Origin: Neptunomonas antarctica
GTDB taxonomy: Bacteria > Pseudomonadota > Gammaproteobacteria > Pseudomonadales > Balneatricaceae
Assembly: GCF_001305295.1 (NCBI RefSeq)
Contig: NZ_LJSI01000027.1
Coordinates: forward strand, 62,001-126,000
Direction of reading: 5' to 3'
Length of the DNA: 64,000 nucleotides
Shown piece after piece: positions 8,700-17,782 of the stretch. Each line of letters starts with the position of its first letter. Positions within the stretch are counted from its first letter, which is position 1. The notes under the pieces are model-generated. The model was not told where the DNA came from. It saw nothing but the letters and a program-made list of their open reading frames with translations, and did no database searches. A program made the position numbers and the translations under genes.

Positions 8700-10871
8700 T
8701 TACATCTTACCGATACTGAAAAACAGAGTTTCGCCGGAGCTATCATCCACACCGTCGTTATCTGTAATGGCAAAACCATTACCCGCAGCATCCACCGTAA
8801 AGCCTTCAATCTTATCCTGCACATAACCGTTCAACGACTTCAGGTCAGGCATAAAGTCATGAACCAATACCTTCTTCACCAAAGGTAAATCAGAACCGAT
8901 AGCCGCGGGCTTCAGCTGATCTTGAGAAACGCTGTAAAGACGCTTCACAACAGCAGACTCACCCAGCTGGTTATCACGTTCGATGATGTAAACCTGATCT
9001 CCATGACTCACGATTTCAGACAAACCCACCCAACCAGTGGCTGCGCTCTCCAGTGGATAACGTACAGCGCCCCAGCTGTTTGTCTTGAGGTTATAAGCTA
9101 ACAGTTTAACCTGATCCGCAGGGTCGTCTTTCCATGGTCGTTGAATCGCGATCCATAAAGTGTCACCGATTAGCGTTATGCCTTCTGCACCATACTTCTT
9201 CTCATTAGCCAGCAACGCTTTCGGAAAATCGATAGTACGATCAATCTCACCAGTACTGTTCACATGATGAATAGCATGAGGAATCTCTTTTGACGTTTTA
9301 CCTTCAGACGCCAGCCAGAAGCCCCCTTGTCCATCTGCGGCAATACCTTCGAGATCCAATTTTTTAGCTGTTTTACCGTCACGCAGAACCAGAGTAGCCG
9401 CCGTAATTTTTGCCGGAGTCTGGTTCGCATCAATGGTGAATATAGTGGGCTGGTTAGCATAGAAGCTATCATTCACGGCATACAGCATACCCGGCTTAGC
9501 AGGATCTGCAGTAAGGCCGGATAATGCGCCCCAGCCAATGGGCGTCCCTTCGCTAGTGCGTGTAGAGATTATCTGTGGGTAAGCAGCAGGTGCGTCGGTC
9601 AGGCTATACAGCATGACGTGAGCACGCGGGCCTTTGTCTTCAATCAGATCTTTCTCGTTAGCGCTCACCAACAGGTTACGCTGAGGGATCACCACGGCAG
9701 ATTCAGGCGCCATACCCGATGGCAACAACTGAACAAATTCTGGAGCATCACCGGTATCACGGTAAACACCAATCACAGAAGCACGTTCAGAAAGGATAAA
9801 GATGTAAGTCTCCCCATCAAACTGACCGATAGCCACACCTTCTGGCTCGCTACCTTTTTTGCCAGAACGCTTTTCAGGATAGTGCCCGGCTAAAATGACC
9901 TGATGCTCAAAAGAGGCACCGGATTCAAACAGCATACGACCATCTTTATGGAAGATAGTGAAGCCACGCGCACCACCGTTCATATCGCCTTCATTGGCGA
10001 TAACAAAACGGTTATCGTCAAGCCATTTAACGGAATCAGGCTCCCGCAGACGGGTCTGGCTGTCGGTGAAATCCAGCATCTTATCTTTCTTAGTATCAAT
10101 TCCTTGCAGCTCTACACTTCCGGCAGAGAAATGGTTCACAAGCTTACCGCTGGCCGCATCGATAATCGCCAGATAGTTGTTTTCCTGCAGCGTAACTACA
10201 ATTTCGTTACGGCTATTAAAATCAACAAACTCCGGCTCAGGATCAGTAGCGCCAATCTCCGCCAGACCCGTCATATCTACTTTGGTCATTTTATCGCACT
10301 GAAGCTGACCATTTTCAACCGGCACGATAGTGACCCAACCCGCGGGTAACTGTGGCATTTCACCGTCATTCAGGTCTTCATCACGCTCATTCTCGATGGC
10401 CACTGCAACATAACGACCATCTTTTGATACCGCTACAGAGTCAGGCTGACCACCCAAGTCACAACGCACCAATTCATCTCGTTCTTGCAAACCCAGCGCC
10501 ATCAGATAGCCTGAAGGTTGCGTATAGCTTTTAGAGGTATTAACCGCGGTAAAAACTGTCTTGCCACCAATGGCAACAGAAGTAGGCTCACCATCCAACT
10601 TAACGATACCACCCGCAACCGGGTTTTTCGCATCACTGATGTCAACAAACCCAAGTGCTTCAAACGGGCTATCAGAATAAACCAGCGTGTTACCATCTTC
10701 ACTGGCAGCAATGATCTCTGGCGACGTTTCCTGACTCTGCTCAGTTCCTTCGGGCAGATTGTGGATAACACCAAAACTGGCAATACGGTTGAAGGACTCA
10801 GCATGGGCAACCGTTGCTGAAGCAGCAATGGACAGTACCAAAAGTGATTTTTTGAAACGGCGGACGAGCAT
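8700..10871 (-). CDS. secreted esterase-like/phytase-type beta-propeller protein
   Basis: 723 residues with a Sec signal peptide (ASATVAHAES). The N-terminal half is a WD/NHL-like propeller (PEIIAASEDGNTLVYSD; PDSVAVSKDGRYVAVA), and the C-terminal half contains the 'esterase-like activity of phytase' pattern: GWGALSGLTADP, LDLEGIAADGQGGFWLASEG, GAEGITLIGDTLWIAIQ and the closing VDAAGNGFAITDNDG. Such proteins are periplasmic or extracellular and are often linked to phosphate scavenging, but the substrate is not established. GGAAG precedes the ATG. Single gene, ending at the shared terminator. Confidence 0.85.
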   Translation of the reverse strand: MLVRRFKKSLLVLSIAASATVAHAESFNRIASFGVIHNLPEGTEQSQETSPEIIAASEDGNTLVYSDSPFEALGFVDISDAKNPVAGGIVKLDGEPTSVAIGGKTVFTAVNTSKSYTQPSGYLMALGLQERDELVRCDLGGQPDSVAVSKDGRYVAVAIENERDEDLNDGEMPQLPAGWVTIVPVENGQLQCDKMTKVDMTGLAEIGATDPEPEFVDFNSRNEIVVTLQENNYLAIIDAASGKLVNHFSAGSVELQGIDTKKDKMLDFTDSQTRLREPDSVKWLDDNRFVIANEGDMNGGARGFTIFHKDGRMLFESGASFEHQVILAGHYPEKRSGKKGSEPEGVAIGQFDGETYIFILSERASVIGVYRDTGDAPEFVQLLPSGMAPESAVVIPQRNLLVSANEKDLIEDKGPRAHVMLYSLTDAPAAYPQIISTRTSEGTPIGWGALSGLTADPAKPGMLYAVNDSFYANQPTIFTIDANQTPAKITAATLVLRDGKTAKKLDLEGIAADGQGGFWLASEGKTSKEIPHAIHHVNSTGEIDRTIDFPKALLANEKKYGAEGITLIGDTLWIAIQRPWKDDPADQVKLLAYNLKTNSWGAVRYPLESAATGWVGLSEIVSHGDQVYIIERDNQLGESAVVKRLYSVSQDQLKPAAIGSDLPLVKKVLVHDFMPDLKSLNGYVQDKIEGFTVDAAGNGFAITDNDGVDDSSGETLFFSIGKM

Positions 10872-11084
10872 AGCAAACTTCCAGGATTAGTTTTAAAGAT
10901 CCAAGATGCTATAGCCTGACAATGGCAGAAACATGACGATAATATGACGAATAAAAGTCGCCGCAGGCACTTTATGGCTTCACTTCTACTTTCAACATCC
11001 CGGTTAAAAATGGAATGAGTACCAAACAGTGGGTGTGGAACAGATGTGTTTGTAGGCAGGGGGTGCCAGATATTGGAGCTTGTT

Positions 11085-11112
11085 GGCACTGAGGGCTAGA
11101 ACCCTCAGTGCC
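11085..11112. terminator. 11-bp perfect inverted repeat after the YeaQ-like gene
   Basis: GGCACTGAGGG and its exact complement around a six-base loop, eighteen bases past the stop of the minus-strand YeaQ-like gene. There is no T-run, so it is either a weak or Rho-assisted terminator or an RNA-stabilising hairpin. Confidence 0.55.
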
Positions 11113-11129
11113 CGATGAGCTACATTGAG

Positions 11130-11381
11130 CTAGGATCGCTTAACGATACTGATTATATACAACAAGATAATAGCGCCCACAGTGGCTGTAACGATAGAGC
11201 CTATTAAACCACCTGCCGATAAGCCCAGCAAACTGAAGACAAAGCCACCCAATACCGCACCAACAATACCCACAAGAATATTACCGATGACGCCAAACCC
11301 TCTTCCTTTCATTATGTTGCCGGCCAGCCACCCGGCTAGCGCGCCAATGGCTAAAAAGATTACTAAGCTAGTTATATCCAT
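11130..11381 (-). CDS. GlsB/YeaQ/YmgE-family small membrane stress protein
   Basis: 83 residues starting at the ATG at 11381, which has GGAGG four to five bases upstream; the longer frame to 11441 lacks this. Three glycine-rich spans: IFLAIGALAGWLAGNIMKG, GVIGNILVGIVGAVLGGFVF and GLIGSIVTATVGAIILLYI. Length and the GWLAG / GNILVGIVGA motifs are those of the transglycosylase-associated (YeaQ/YmgE) family, usually induced by stress and stationary phase. It follows the DUF3185 gene with a 13-base gap and is probably co-transcribed with it. Confidence 0.9.
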   Translation of the reverse strand: MDITSLVIFLAIGALAGWLAGNIMKGRGFGVIGNILVGIVGAVLGGFVFSLLGLSAGGLIGSIVTATVGAIILLYIISIVKRS

Positions 11382-11394
11382 GATGCCTCCAGTC

Positions 11395-11589
11395 TTACTT
11401 TTTTGTGAAAAGGTATAAGCCAATAAAAAAACTAACAGCACCCGTAATGTAGAAAGTCATTACTTTGTCTGTATCTGAGCCTGTAACCGCTTGTGTTAGT
11501 TGTGATTCGACAGAATCCGATAACTGAAATCCCCATAGTGCAAAGCCAATGCCTATAACCACGAGGGCAATGCCAATAATTTTCATCAT
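11395..11589 (-). CDS. DUF3185-family two-span membrane protein
   Basis: 64 residues: a first span (KIIGIALVVIGIGFALWGF), a loop containing LSDSVESQ and the conserved TGSDTDKVM, and a second span (FYITGAVSFFIGLYLF). The loop motif matches DUF3185 proteins, small inner-membrane proteins of unknown role. The start may be either of two adjacent ATGs. It heads a likely two-gene unit with the YeaQ-like protein. Confidence 0.8.
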   Translation of the reverse strand: MMKIIGIALVVIGIGFALWGFQLSDSVESQLTQAVTGSDTDKVMTFYITGAVSFFIGLYLFTKK

Positions 11590-11652
11590 ACTCTTTTCTC
11601 AAACCTCAGCTGTATTTACTTGTTATGTAGTGTTTGAAACTACGTTACGAAT

Positions 11653-11872
11653 TTAACTCGGATCTTTCATAACCCAGCGTGGGAACATTGACTTTAGCAC
11701 ACCATCTTTGAGCACGTAGTAATGAAAGAGACCCGCGACCGCATGCGCATCTGCGAGCCATACAATGGCACAGCAAAAAGAAGAAATAGAGCACGAATTG
11801 CATAACCTTGGCAGTCAGCCAATGCAGGGTTTGCGCTATTACGCTATACCTGAGGGGGGCGTTACGTTCCAT
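11653..11872 (-). pseudogene. cytochrome b561 remnant, frameshifted and internally deleted
   Basis: From the ATG at 11872 the frame gives the first b561 helix (RYSVIAQTLHWLTAKVM, with a haem-type His). It then runs out of family resemblance, while the overlapping frame that ends at the TAA at 11653-11655 gives the last helix and tail, LADAHAVAGLFHYYVLKDG followed by VLKSMFP. Intact b561 proteins are about 175-185 residues, so the two middle helices (about 90 residues) are gone and a frameshift joins the ends. The open frame continues upstream to about 12073; that 67-codon leader has a piece reading HLIELEHDVIEG that I cannot place. Confidence 0.8.
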
Positions 11873-12081
11873 AGTTAATTCTCTAATATCTATCAATGTG
11901 TACCAGAACCGTGAGGTCTGGTGTTTTTTCATTTCTTTCGTAGCCATGGCCTGAACGACTGCGCCCATACCCGTATGATAAATACCTTCTATTACATCAT
12001 GCTCAAGCTCGATTAGATGCTTAAAATTTAAGCTACCCAGCTCATAGTTTAGAGACGCTTTAGATTGCAGCACACACCTGT

Positions 12082-12390
12082 TTATCGCTCATTTGCTGGA
12101 ATGACCTTAATGCCAGCAGCAAAATTTTTATGCGCTTTTACATCCACCGGCCTGTATTTAACAATGATTGACGCGGGGTCATTGCCGAGATAATTATTAT
12201 TTATTAGATTATGTTTCGGTCTTATCGGTCTGGAGACAAAACCACCACCGCAATTCGGACAGACATTTTCTAGGAGTTGTTCTACGCAACCTCTGCAAAA
12301 GGTGCACTCATATGTACAAATCATGGCCTCGGTAGAATCAGGAGGCAAACTCTTATTGCAGTTCTCACACGTTGGTCTTAATTCGAGCAC
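12082..12390 (-). CDS. DUF1272-family zinc-ribbon protein
   Basis: 102 residues from a GTG with GGAG six bases upstream. The N-terminal 60 residues carry the family's cysteines: CENCNKSLPP, the ICTYECTFCRGC pair and CPNCGGGF followed by SRPIRP, which should hold zinc. DUF1272 proteins normally end soon after this point; the extra 40 residues here are lower in similarity to anything I know. Function unknown; a cytosolic metal-binding protein. Confidence 0.85.
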   Translation of the reverse strand: MLELRPTCENCNKSLPPDSTEAMICTYECTFCRGCVEQLLENVCPNCGGGFVSRPIRPKHNLINNNYLGNDPASIIVKYRPVDVKAHKNFAAGIKVIPANER

Positions 12391-12500
12391 AGTACACTCC
12401 AGCCTCCGCAGTAGCGGGAAGGTGCTAAACTAACAAAGGAGAAAACTCATCAATTTATACATTATCACTTATCTTCATTTTTGTAGAATCGATGCACTCT

Positions 12501-13442
12501 TTAAATCAGGGGCTTCTGTATTTTTTCTGATGTGTGGATAAGCCTTTTCTTAACTCTATCGAGATGAATAGCATAGCCATTACCACCAATCCCATTAAAC
12601 ACCTCATCGGTAAACACAATAACCTCATTGTTATAAAATGTTACCGCCTCTTTTTGAGTCACTATACCAAGATCAATCTGATACGCATCCCCAGAAAAAA
12701 AATCATCACCCTTCCAGTTTTCAAATAGCCACAAGCGCTCTGAATCAAGTAACACAAGCTTGGTTCTATCAGGGCTAAGAGCAGCAGACGTGACCCAACA
12801 CAATTCTTTGATGGTGGCGCAGGTTGAAAACTCATTAATGTATTCAGCTTGAAAGTTGGCAGCATGATCGCCTATGCGATAAAGCCGCGTTTTGCCATCA
12901 AAAGGGCTGGAACGATTTTTGCTAAAAAGGTAAAGGCCGCGTTTATAGTAAATAAACGCTTCAACATCGTAATGAGCATTTTTACTAATTTTTATGCCCT
13001 TTACTGATTTGAATTCAGGATTGGTAAATTTGATTATTTCTGCGCGGGTTTTATCAGATTTAATATCGATGGGGTTTTCAATTTTGTAGATAGTTAGCCA
13101 TTCGCGATCGTTATCATTATTACCAAAATCACCAATAAAAAAATGGCCGAAATCATCTTGGGTCATGTCTTCCCAATCCCAATTTTTGGCATTTTCAATT
13201 TCGATACTGCGCTCAATTTTTCCTGTTGCGCCTAACTGATATAGCCTGGGTGAATCACCCCCGTCATTGATGGCCCATAGCTGCTGTTTTTTATCAAATT
13301 CAATACCTGAGATTTCTTCTAATTGCGTATCAAAACTGATGAATTTAGTGCTATTAAGCAGCCATGTTCTGTAGGCCAGCATACCAAAAAAAGCAACGAA
13401 GCAGATAAGTACAAGACGAGAGATTGATTTTTTGGTTAGCAT
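12501..13442 (-). CDS. membrane-anchored beta-propeller protein, hypothetical
   Basis: 313 residues with an N-terminal membrane anchor (LVLICFVAFFGMLAYRTWLL) and an exported domain of repeated strands: LEEISGIEFDKKQQLWAIND, WDWEDMTQDDFGHFFIGDFG and VTSAALSPDRTKLVLLDSE. The 'SGLA..LWAINDGG' and 'DWEDM' patterns resemble proteins related to SdiA-regulated/phytase-like propellers. Catalytic function is not assignable. Two ATG/TTG codons overlap at the start; the ATG at 13442 is used. Monocistronic as far as can be seen. Confidence 0.65.
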   Translation of the reverse strand: MLTKKSISRLVLICFVAFFGMLAYRTWLLNSTKFISFDTQLEEISGIEFDKKQQLWAINDGGDSPRLYQLGATGKIERSIEIENAKNWDWEDMTQDDFGHFFIGDFGNNDNDREWLTIYKIENPIDIKSDKTRAEIIKFTNPEFKSVKGIKISKNAHYDVEAFIYYKRGLYLFSKNRSSPFDGKTRLYRIGDHAANFQAEYINEFSTCATIKELCWVTSAALSPDRTKLVLLDSERLWLFENWKGDDFFSGDAYQIDLGIVTQKEAVTFYNNEVIVFTDEVFNGIGGNGYAIHLDRVKKRLIHTSEKIQKPLI

Positions 13443-13573
13443 CAAGAGTACGACATATACATCTGAGAAATAAGCATGCCATTCTAACGTAAAAAAGCAA
13501 TGGATAAGCGTGCAACCATGAAATCAGCAACAACGCTAACCTTTATGCGTCCGAATAAGAGCCCGTGCTATGT

Positions 13574-13954
13574 TTATTTTTTATCCCAGGAAATAACAAC
13601 TTTTTGTTTCCCCCATTCTTTGGCGGCCTCGATGTCTGTTCCCATATAAATATCAATTTTTTTCTTCCACCTCTTATTCATTTTATCAAGTACCGTATAT
13701 TCCCCCTTCAGCCCCTCTATGGAAACATTAACGCCATGCGACAAGCCCTTTTTTATCAAATCCCGTGATACTGAAATTGCCTTCATTTCTGGACTAAGAG
13801 TATCTCCCCATGCAGCCAGAAAAGGGGTGGAATCTGTTTCATCGACGTGTGAAGTATATGCCGTAGCCGTTACTTCCAATGAATGCGTGTTTTTATCGCA
13901 GCCAATTATTGACATAATTCCCACAAACAAAATAAACCGACTTACCACTCTCAT
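13574..13954 (-). CDS. 3D-domain lipoprotein (MltA/RlpA-type double-psi barrel)
   Basis: 126 residues with a lipoprotein signal (ILFVGIMSIIGC). The mature part starts VTATAYTSHVDET and ends with YTVLDKMNKRWKKKIDIYMG, then AAKEWGKQKVVI, the pattern of the 3D (Asp-Asp-Asp) domain found at the end of MltA and in RlpA/YuiC-like proteins acting on peptidoglycan. The first two Asp of the set appear as LDKM and KIDIYMG. GGAGG abuts the ATG, so a GTG two codons later, with better spacing, may be the true start. It is followed after 200 bases by the cation-channel gene in the reverse map order but needs no link to it. Confidence 0.75.
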   Translation of the reverse strand: MRVVSRFILFVGIMSIIGCDKNTHSLEVTATAYTSHVDETDSTPFLAAWGDTLSPEMKAISVSRDLIKKGLSHGVNVSIEGLKGEYTVLDKMNKRWKKKIDIYMGTDIEAAKEWGKQKVVISWDKK

Positions 13955-13973
13955 CCCTCCCCCGATTTTTTTA

Positions 13974-14774
13974 TCATAGCGCCTTGTTGGTAAGAAACTG
14001 CCTTAACTCCCGTATTTCCTGGCGCAACAGCTTCAATTCCCCCTGCAGGTCATTATCTAGCACGTTGACCGCATCGATGGTTTCTTTGCGCTCTTCTTCA
14101 TTAAAGCTTTGCATGGCATTGACGATAATCGCAATGAATAAATTCAGCATGGTAAAGGTTGCGACTAAAATGAACGGAATAAAAAAAGCCCACGCGTAGG
14201 GAAAGGTTTCCATAACGGGCCGCGCTATGCCCATAGACCAGCTTTCAAGCGTCATGATTTGAAACAGGGTATATAACGAAAGGCCTAGACTACCAAACCA
14301 TTGCGGATATTGTTCAGCGAACAAGTTCGTGGAGATTACCGCAAAGACATAGTAAATAATCAGTAACACCATGGCGATTGAGATAAGGCCCGGAACGGCA
14401 CTGAGCAAAGCCCCCACCACTCGACGCATAGAAGGTACCATCGTAAGCAGACGCAAAACACGTAATACACGCAGCGCACGCAATACGGAAAACGCGCCGC
14501 TCGAAGGAACAATCGCAATGGACACTACCGCAAAATCAAACAGGCTCCAGGGGTCTTTCCAGAAATTGAGCCGGTAGATATATATGCGGCTCACAATTTC
14601 TACTACAAACACACCTAGGATTGCCTTATCAAGCAATACAATATACGTACCCGCTGCAGCCATAATCGCGCCGGAGGTCTCCAACCCCAAAAGGACGGCG
14701 TTTATGACGATCAGAGAAATGATAATTCTTTGCGTTACCGGATTTTCGATGAGTAACTTTAGCTTTGCGTGCAA
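13974..14774 (-). CDS. bacterial voltage-gated sodium channel (NaChBac-type)
   Basis: 266 residues, the usual size. Four-span voltage sensor, with the S4 helix carrying regularly spaced arginines (VLRALRVLRVLRLL), then the pore domain with selectivity filter TLESWSM near residue 176, identical in key residues to NaChBac/NavAb (TLESWS). S6 follows (FILVATFTMLNLFIAIIVNAM), then a charged C-terminal coiled coil (GELKLLRQEIRELRQFL) that assembles the tetramer. The start is a TTG at 14774 with GGAG eight bases upstream. Such channels affect motility and chemotaxis and pH homeostasis in alkaliphilic and marine bacteria. Confidence 0.93.
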   Translation of the reverse strand: MHAKLKLLIENPVTQRIIISLIVINAVLLGLETSGAIMAAAGTYIVLLDKAILGVFVVEIVSRIYIYRLNFWKDPWSLFDFAVVSIAIVPSSGAFSVLRALRVLRVLRLLTMVPSMRRVVGALLSAVPGLISIAMVLLIIYYVFAVISTNLFAEQYPQWFGSLGLSLYTLFQIMTLESWSMGIARPVMETFPYAWAFFIPFILVATFTMLNLFIAIIVNAMQSFNEEERKETIDAVNVLDNDLQGELKLLRQEIRELRQFLTNKAL

Positions 14775-14867
14775 AGGTGATTCTCCAATACGCGAAATAT
14801 TAAGGCCTGGGTATTGTAGCTAAGCTCCCTCCTTAAATATAAAGAAAACACCAAGGGTCCCCAAACC

Positions 14868-14890
14868 AGCCTCGATGTTTAATCGAGGCT
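14868..14890. terminator. stem-loop downstream of the transglutaminase gene
   Basis: Nine-base stem AGCCTCGAT / ATCGAGGCT with a five-base loop. It lies 30 bases past the stop of the minus-strand transglutaminase gene and just upstream of the channel gene; T-run is weak, so confidence is moderate. Confidence 0.6.
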
Positions 14891-14919
14891 AAAAGTCAGG
14901 AAAATGTAATCATTTTTAT

Positions 14920-15771
14920 TTAGCATTCGCTTACCCACACACCTACATCAAGCTTGGACTCAGCCGAACCAGCGTAAGACCCAGAGATGGGAGGGACGGA
15001 TACCGCCAATCGCGATACGGCTACGGGTATATGATCCGTGCCGACAATATCGCCTATCGTCGGGTCAAATCCTTTCCAGCCTCCGCCGGGCAAATAAACC
15101 TCAGCCCAGGCATGAGTGGATCCAACCTGACTCGACATCAGCGGCGCATGTAAATATCCACTGACGAAACGGGAGGCAAGGCCCAGGCACTTTACGGCCT
15201 CCATAAAGAGTAAGGCAAAATCACGACAAGACCCAGAACCGAGCGACAGTGTTTCCTCGGCAGATTGGACTCCGGGTTCTTCTCTCACCTTGTAAACCAA
15301 TGTTTTGTAGATAGTGGCAGCAAGCCGCTGTAATAGCGTATAGGTTTGAACCTGTTCGCCAGACTTCCATACTTGAAATATCCAGTTATTTAAAAGCTCT
15401 CTGGTCTTTTGATCGGGTAACACACGATAAGGTGACAATGAAAACTGATCTCCCTCGTTATAAGCAAAAGGATAGTTAATAGCGTAATCCTCAACGATAA
15501 AATCCAATGGAGATTCATTATATTGCTGAATGATGACTTCACTTTCAACCGTAAGCTGTTGCGTTGGACGAGTAAAATTAGCGATAGCCACTGAATTGTC
15601 TTCAACATCGCGATGCCAATATATTTTTGCATCGGGTGTAATTTTCAGCACAAAAGACTCGATACGGAGGTCATGACCTTCCCGTGGACGCAACAGTAAA
15701 TGATGCGCCCCAAGCGTCACAGTCTCCGTATAATTGTAATAGGTACGATGAATAATTTTATAACGTTTCAT
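14920..15771 (-). CDS. transglutaminase-like family protein
   Basis: 283 residues from the ATG at 15771 (the longer frame to 15798 has no ribosome site). N-terminal beta domain (YKIIHRTYYNYTETVTLGAH ... LLLRPREGHDLR) followed by the catalytic core with Cys (SGSCRDFALLFMEA), His (STHAWAEVYLPGGGW) and Asp (GFDPTIGD): the papain-like triad. Proteins of this shape are cytosolic, often near circularly permuted ATP-grasp/alpha-E genes, which are absent here. Substrate unknown; likely peptidase or amidotransferase activity. Confidence 0.88.
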   Translation of the reverse strand: MKRYKIIHRTYYNYTETVTLGAHHLLLRPREGHDLRIESFVLKITPDAKIYWHRDVEDNSVAIANFTRPTQQLTVESEVIIQQYNESPLDFIVEDYAINYPFAYNEGDQFSLSPYRVLPDQKTRELLNNWIFQVWKSGEQVQTYTLLQRLAATIYKTLVYKVREEPGVQSAEETLSLGSGSCRDFALLFMEAVKCLGLASRFVSGYLHAPLMSSQVGSTHAWAEVYLPGGGWKGFDPTIGDIVGTDHIPVAVSRLAVSVPPISGSYAGSAESKLDVGVWVSEC

Positions 15772-15951
15772 GATTACCCCGAAATGGAAGTTTCTCAAGC
15801 ATCATATCCTAGGCGCACTTCGTAGGGAAAAAAAACACACAAAGAGCCATATATGGTTAGTCTCACGATTAACAATAATCAACGTACCGCAACTCAAACC
15901 CTACTGCTATACTGCGCTCTACTTTCCTTTTGACGACCTATCCGAGCCTCT

Positions 15952-17148
15952 ATGACATTTTCAAATCTAGGATTGTGTAATCCTATTCTACAAGCTATTG
16001 AAGACTCGGGTTATACAACCCCTACCCCGATCCAGAAACAAGCCATTCCCATCATTCTTTCTGGTAAAGACCTCATTGCCACGGCTCAAACCGGTACCGG
16101 CAAAACTGCCGCATTTGTTCTGCCGATTTTAGAGATATTTAATAAAGAACGAACATTACGTGGTAAACGCATACGCGCACTTATTCTTACCCCGACACGC
16201 GAATTAGCGGTGCAGGTTGCTGCCAATGTTACTGCGTACAGTAAACATCTGAACCTTAGCTCTCTGGCTGTTTATGGGGGTGTTGATTCTGAGGCTCAAA
16301 AACAGCGTTTAATAGAAGGCGTTGATATTTTAGTCGCTACGCCGGGCAGATTGCTTGATTTGGCTCATCAGCGGGCACTGCATTTTGATGAACTTGAAGT
16401 ACTGGTATTAGACGAAGCAGACAGAATGGTAGATATGGGTTTTGTTGATGATATCTATAAGATCATTGACCGCTTACCCAAAGCCCGTCAAAACCTATTG
16501 TTTTCGGCCACGATGACAGACGACGTTCGCGCCCTCGCCTTTGAATTTTCTGATAGCAAAACGAGCAATCCAGCCGTTGAGATATCGACTTCGCCAATAT
16601 CCACAACGGCACCCACTATAGACCAGTGGTTAATCACGGTAGATAAAGACACCAAGTCCGCCTTGCTGAGTCATTTAATTAACGACCAACAGTGGAATCA
16701 GGCGCTCATTTTTATCGAGAAAAAACACGGTGCCGCCAAACTGGTCGCACAGCTTGCAAAACGCGGTATTGAAGCGGATGCCATTCATGGTGATAAAAGC
16801 CAAGCCATGCGTGAAAAGATTCTGGCCGATTTCAAATCGGGTAAACTAAAATATTTAGTCGCCACAGGGGTTGCCGCCCGCGGTTTAGATATTGGTGATC
16901 TCAGTCGCGTTGTTAATTACGACCTGCCTTTTAAACCAGAAGAATACATCCACCGCATTGGCCGAACCGGTCGTGCGGGTGCGACAGGTGAAGCCATTTC
17001 GTTTGTTGCCATGGGCGATTTTAAAAATCTATGCGCCATTGAAAGCCGTTTAGACCATATAATCACCCGAAAAGAAGTTGAAGGCTTTCCGGTGAGAAAA
17101 GTGGTGCCCGTTTCAATTTTGAACTATGTTCGCAAAAGCGAACGGTAA
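15952..17148 (+). CDS. DEAD-box RNA helicase, RhlE-like
   Basis: 398 residues, a compact two-domain helicase. Visible motifs in order: Q motif (GYTTPTPIQKQAIP), I (AQTGTGKT), Ia (PTRELAVQV), Ib (TPGRLLD), II (DEAD near residue 151), III (SATM), IV (LIFIEKKHGA), V (VATGVAARGLDI) and VI (HRIGRTGRAG). The short C-terminal tail with few basic residues fits the RhlE group rather than SrmB, RhlB or DbpA. It should remodel RNA duplexes in ribosome assembly or RNA decay. Divergent from the transglutaminase gene. Confidence 0.92.
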   Translation: MTFSNLGLCNPILQAIEDSGYTTPTPIQKQAIPIILSGKDLIATAQTGTGKTAAFVLPILEIFNKERTLRGKRIRALILTPTRELAVQVAANVTAYSKHLNLSSLAVYGGVDSEAQKQRLIEGVDILVATPGRLLDLAHQRALHFDELEVLVLDEADRMVDMGFVDDIYKIIDRLPKARQNLLFSATMTDDVRALAFEFSDSKTSNPAVEISTSPISTTAPTIDQWLITVDKDTKSALLSHLINDQQWNQALIFIEKKHGAAKLVAQLAKRGIEADAIHGDKSQAMREKILADFKSGKLKYLVATGVAARGLDIGDLSRVVNYDLPFKPEEYIHRIGRTGRAGATGEAISFVAMGDFKNLCAIESRLDHIITRKEVEGFPVRKVVPVSILNYVRKSER

Positions 17149-17222
17149 TCTAAAGTCGCATCAAAACCTAAACAAACTAAAAGGGTCAGGTAAGCAGTGA
17201 TTAGCAAACTGATTAGCAAACT

Positions 17223-17621
17223 ATGAAAGATTGTAATCAATGTGGTAAATGCTGCATCAAATATGGCGGTGGTGATTTAGCGGCGACTAAAGAAGAAATT
17301 GGCCTATGGGAGTTATTTAACCCGGATATCTTCGAATACGTTAGAAACAACGAAATATGGTTCGATCCTGAATCCGGTGAGAGACTTAAAAGATGTCCAT
17401 TTCTCGAAGTTGTTCCAAAAAAAACTCCTCTGGCACCCGATAAATACACATGTAGTATTTACTTAAATAGACCGCAAGACTGTCGTCATTATCCTAGCCT
17501 AATCGATGAAATGGTTCGGGATGAATGTGAAATGATTGAAATAATAGATTTAAAGAACCCTAAAAAAGCCCAGAAAAATCTGGATTTATTGATGAAAGAT
17601 AGTCGATATTCAAGTTTCTGA
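17223..17621 (+). CDS. YkgJ-family cysteine-cluster protein
   Basis: 132 residues. The N-terminal CNQCGKCC and later CPFLEV, YTCSIYLNRPQDCRHYP are the signature of the YkgJ family (putative Fe-S or zinc cluster proteins). Role unknown; cytosolic. It follows the helicase gene by 75 bases on the same strand and may be read from the same transcript, although its own ribosome site is weak. Confidence 0.88.
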   Translation: MKDCNQCGKCCIKYGGGDLAATKEEIGLWELFNPDIFEYVRNNEIWFDPESGERLKRCPFLEVVPKKTPLAPDKYTCSIYLNRPQDCRHYPSLIDEMVRDECEMIEIIDLKNPKKAQKNLDLLMKDSRYSSF

Positions 17622-17782
17622 TAGGGTAAATTAGTGATTGTATACAACGTATGCAAATCACCGACGGTTAGCGGCGAACTGTAACATAGTGAAAGCCGCG
17701 CCCTTCATTGCAAGACCATCGCATTACGTTTTCGAGTAAACTAGCGGAATTTTTGTATCAAATTAAGTAGGAACTCATAATT

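Noticed and set aside
10502-11089. 195-codon minus-strand frame overlapping the start of the phytase-type gene.
   Set aside because: Overlaps the signal-peptide region in another frame, has no ribosome site and a composition unlike a real protein.
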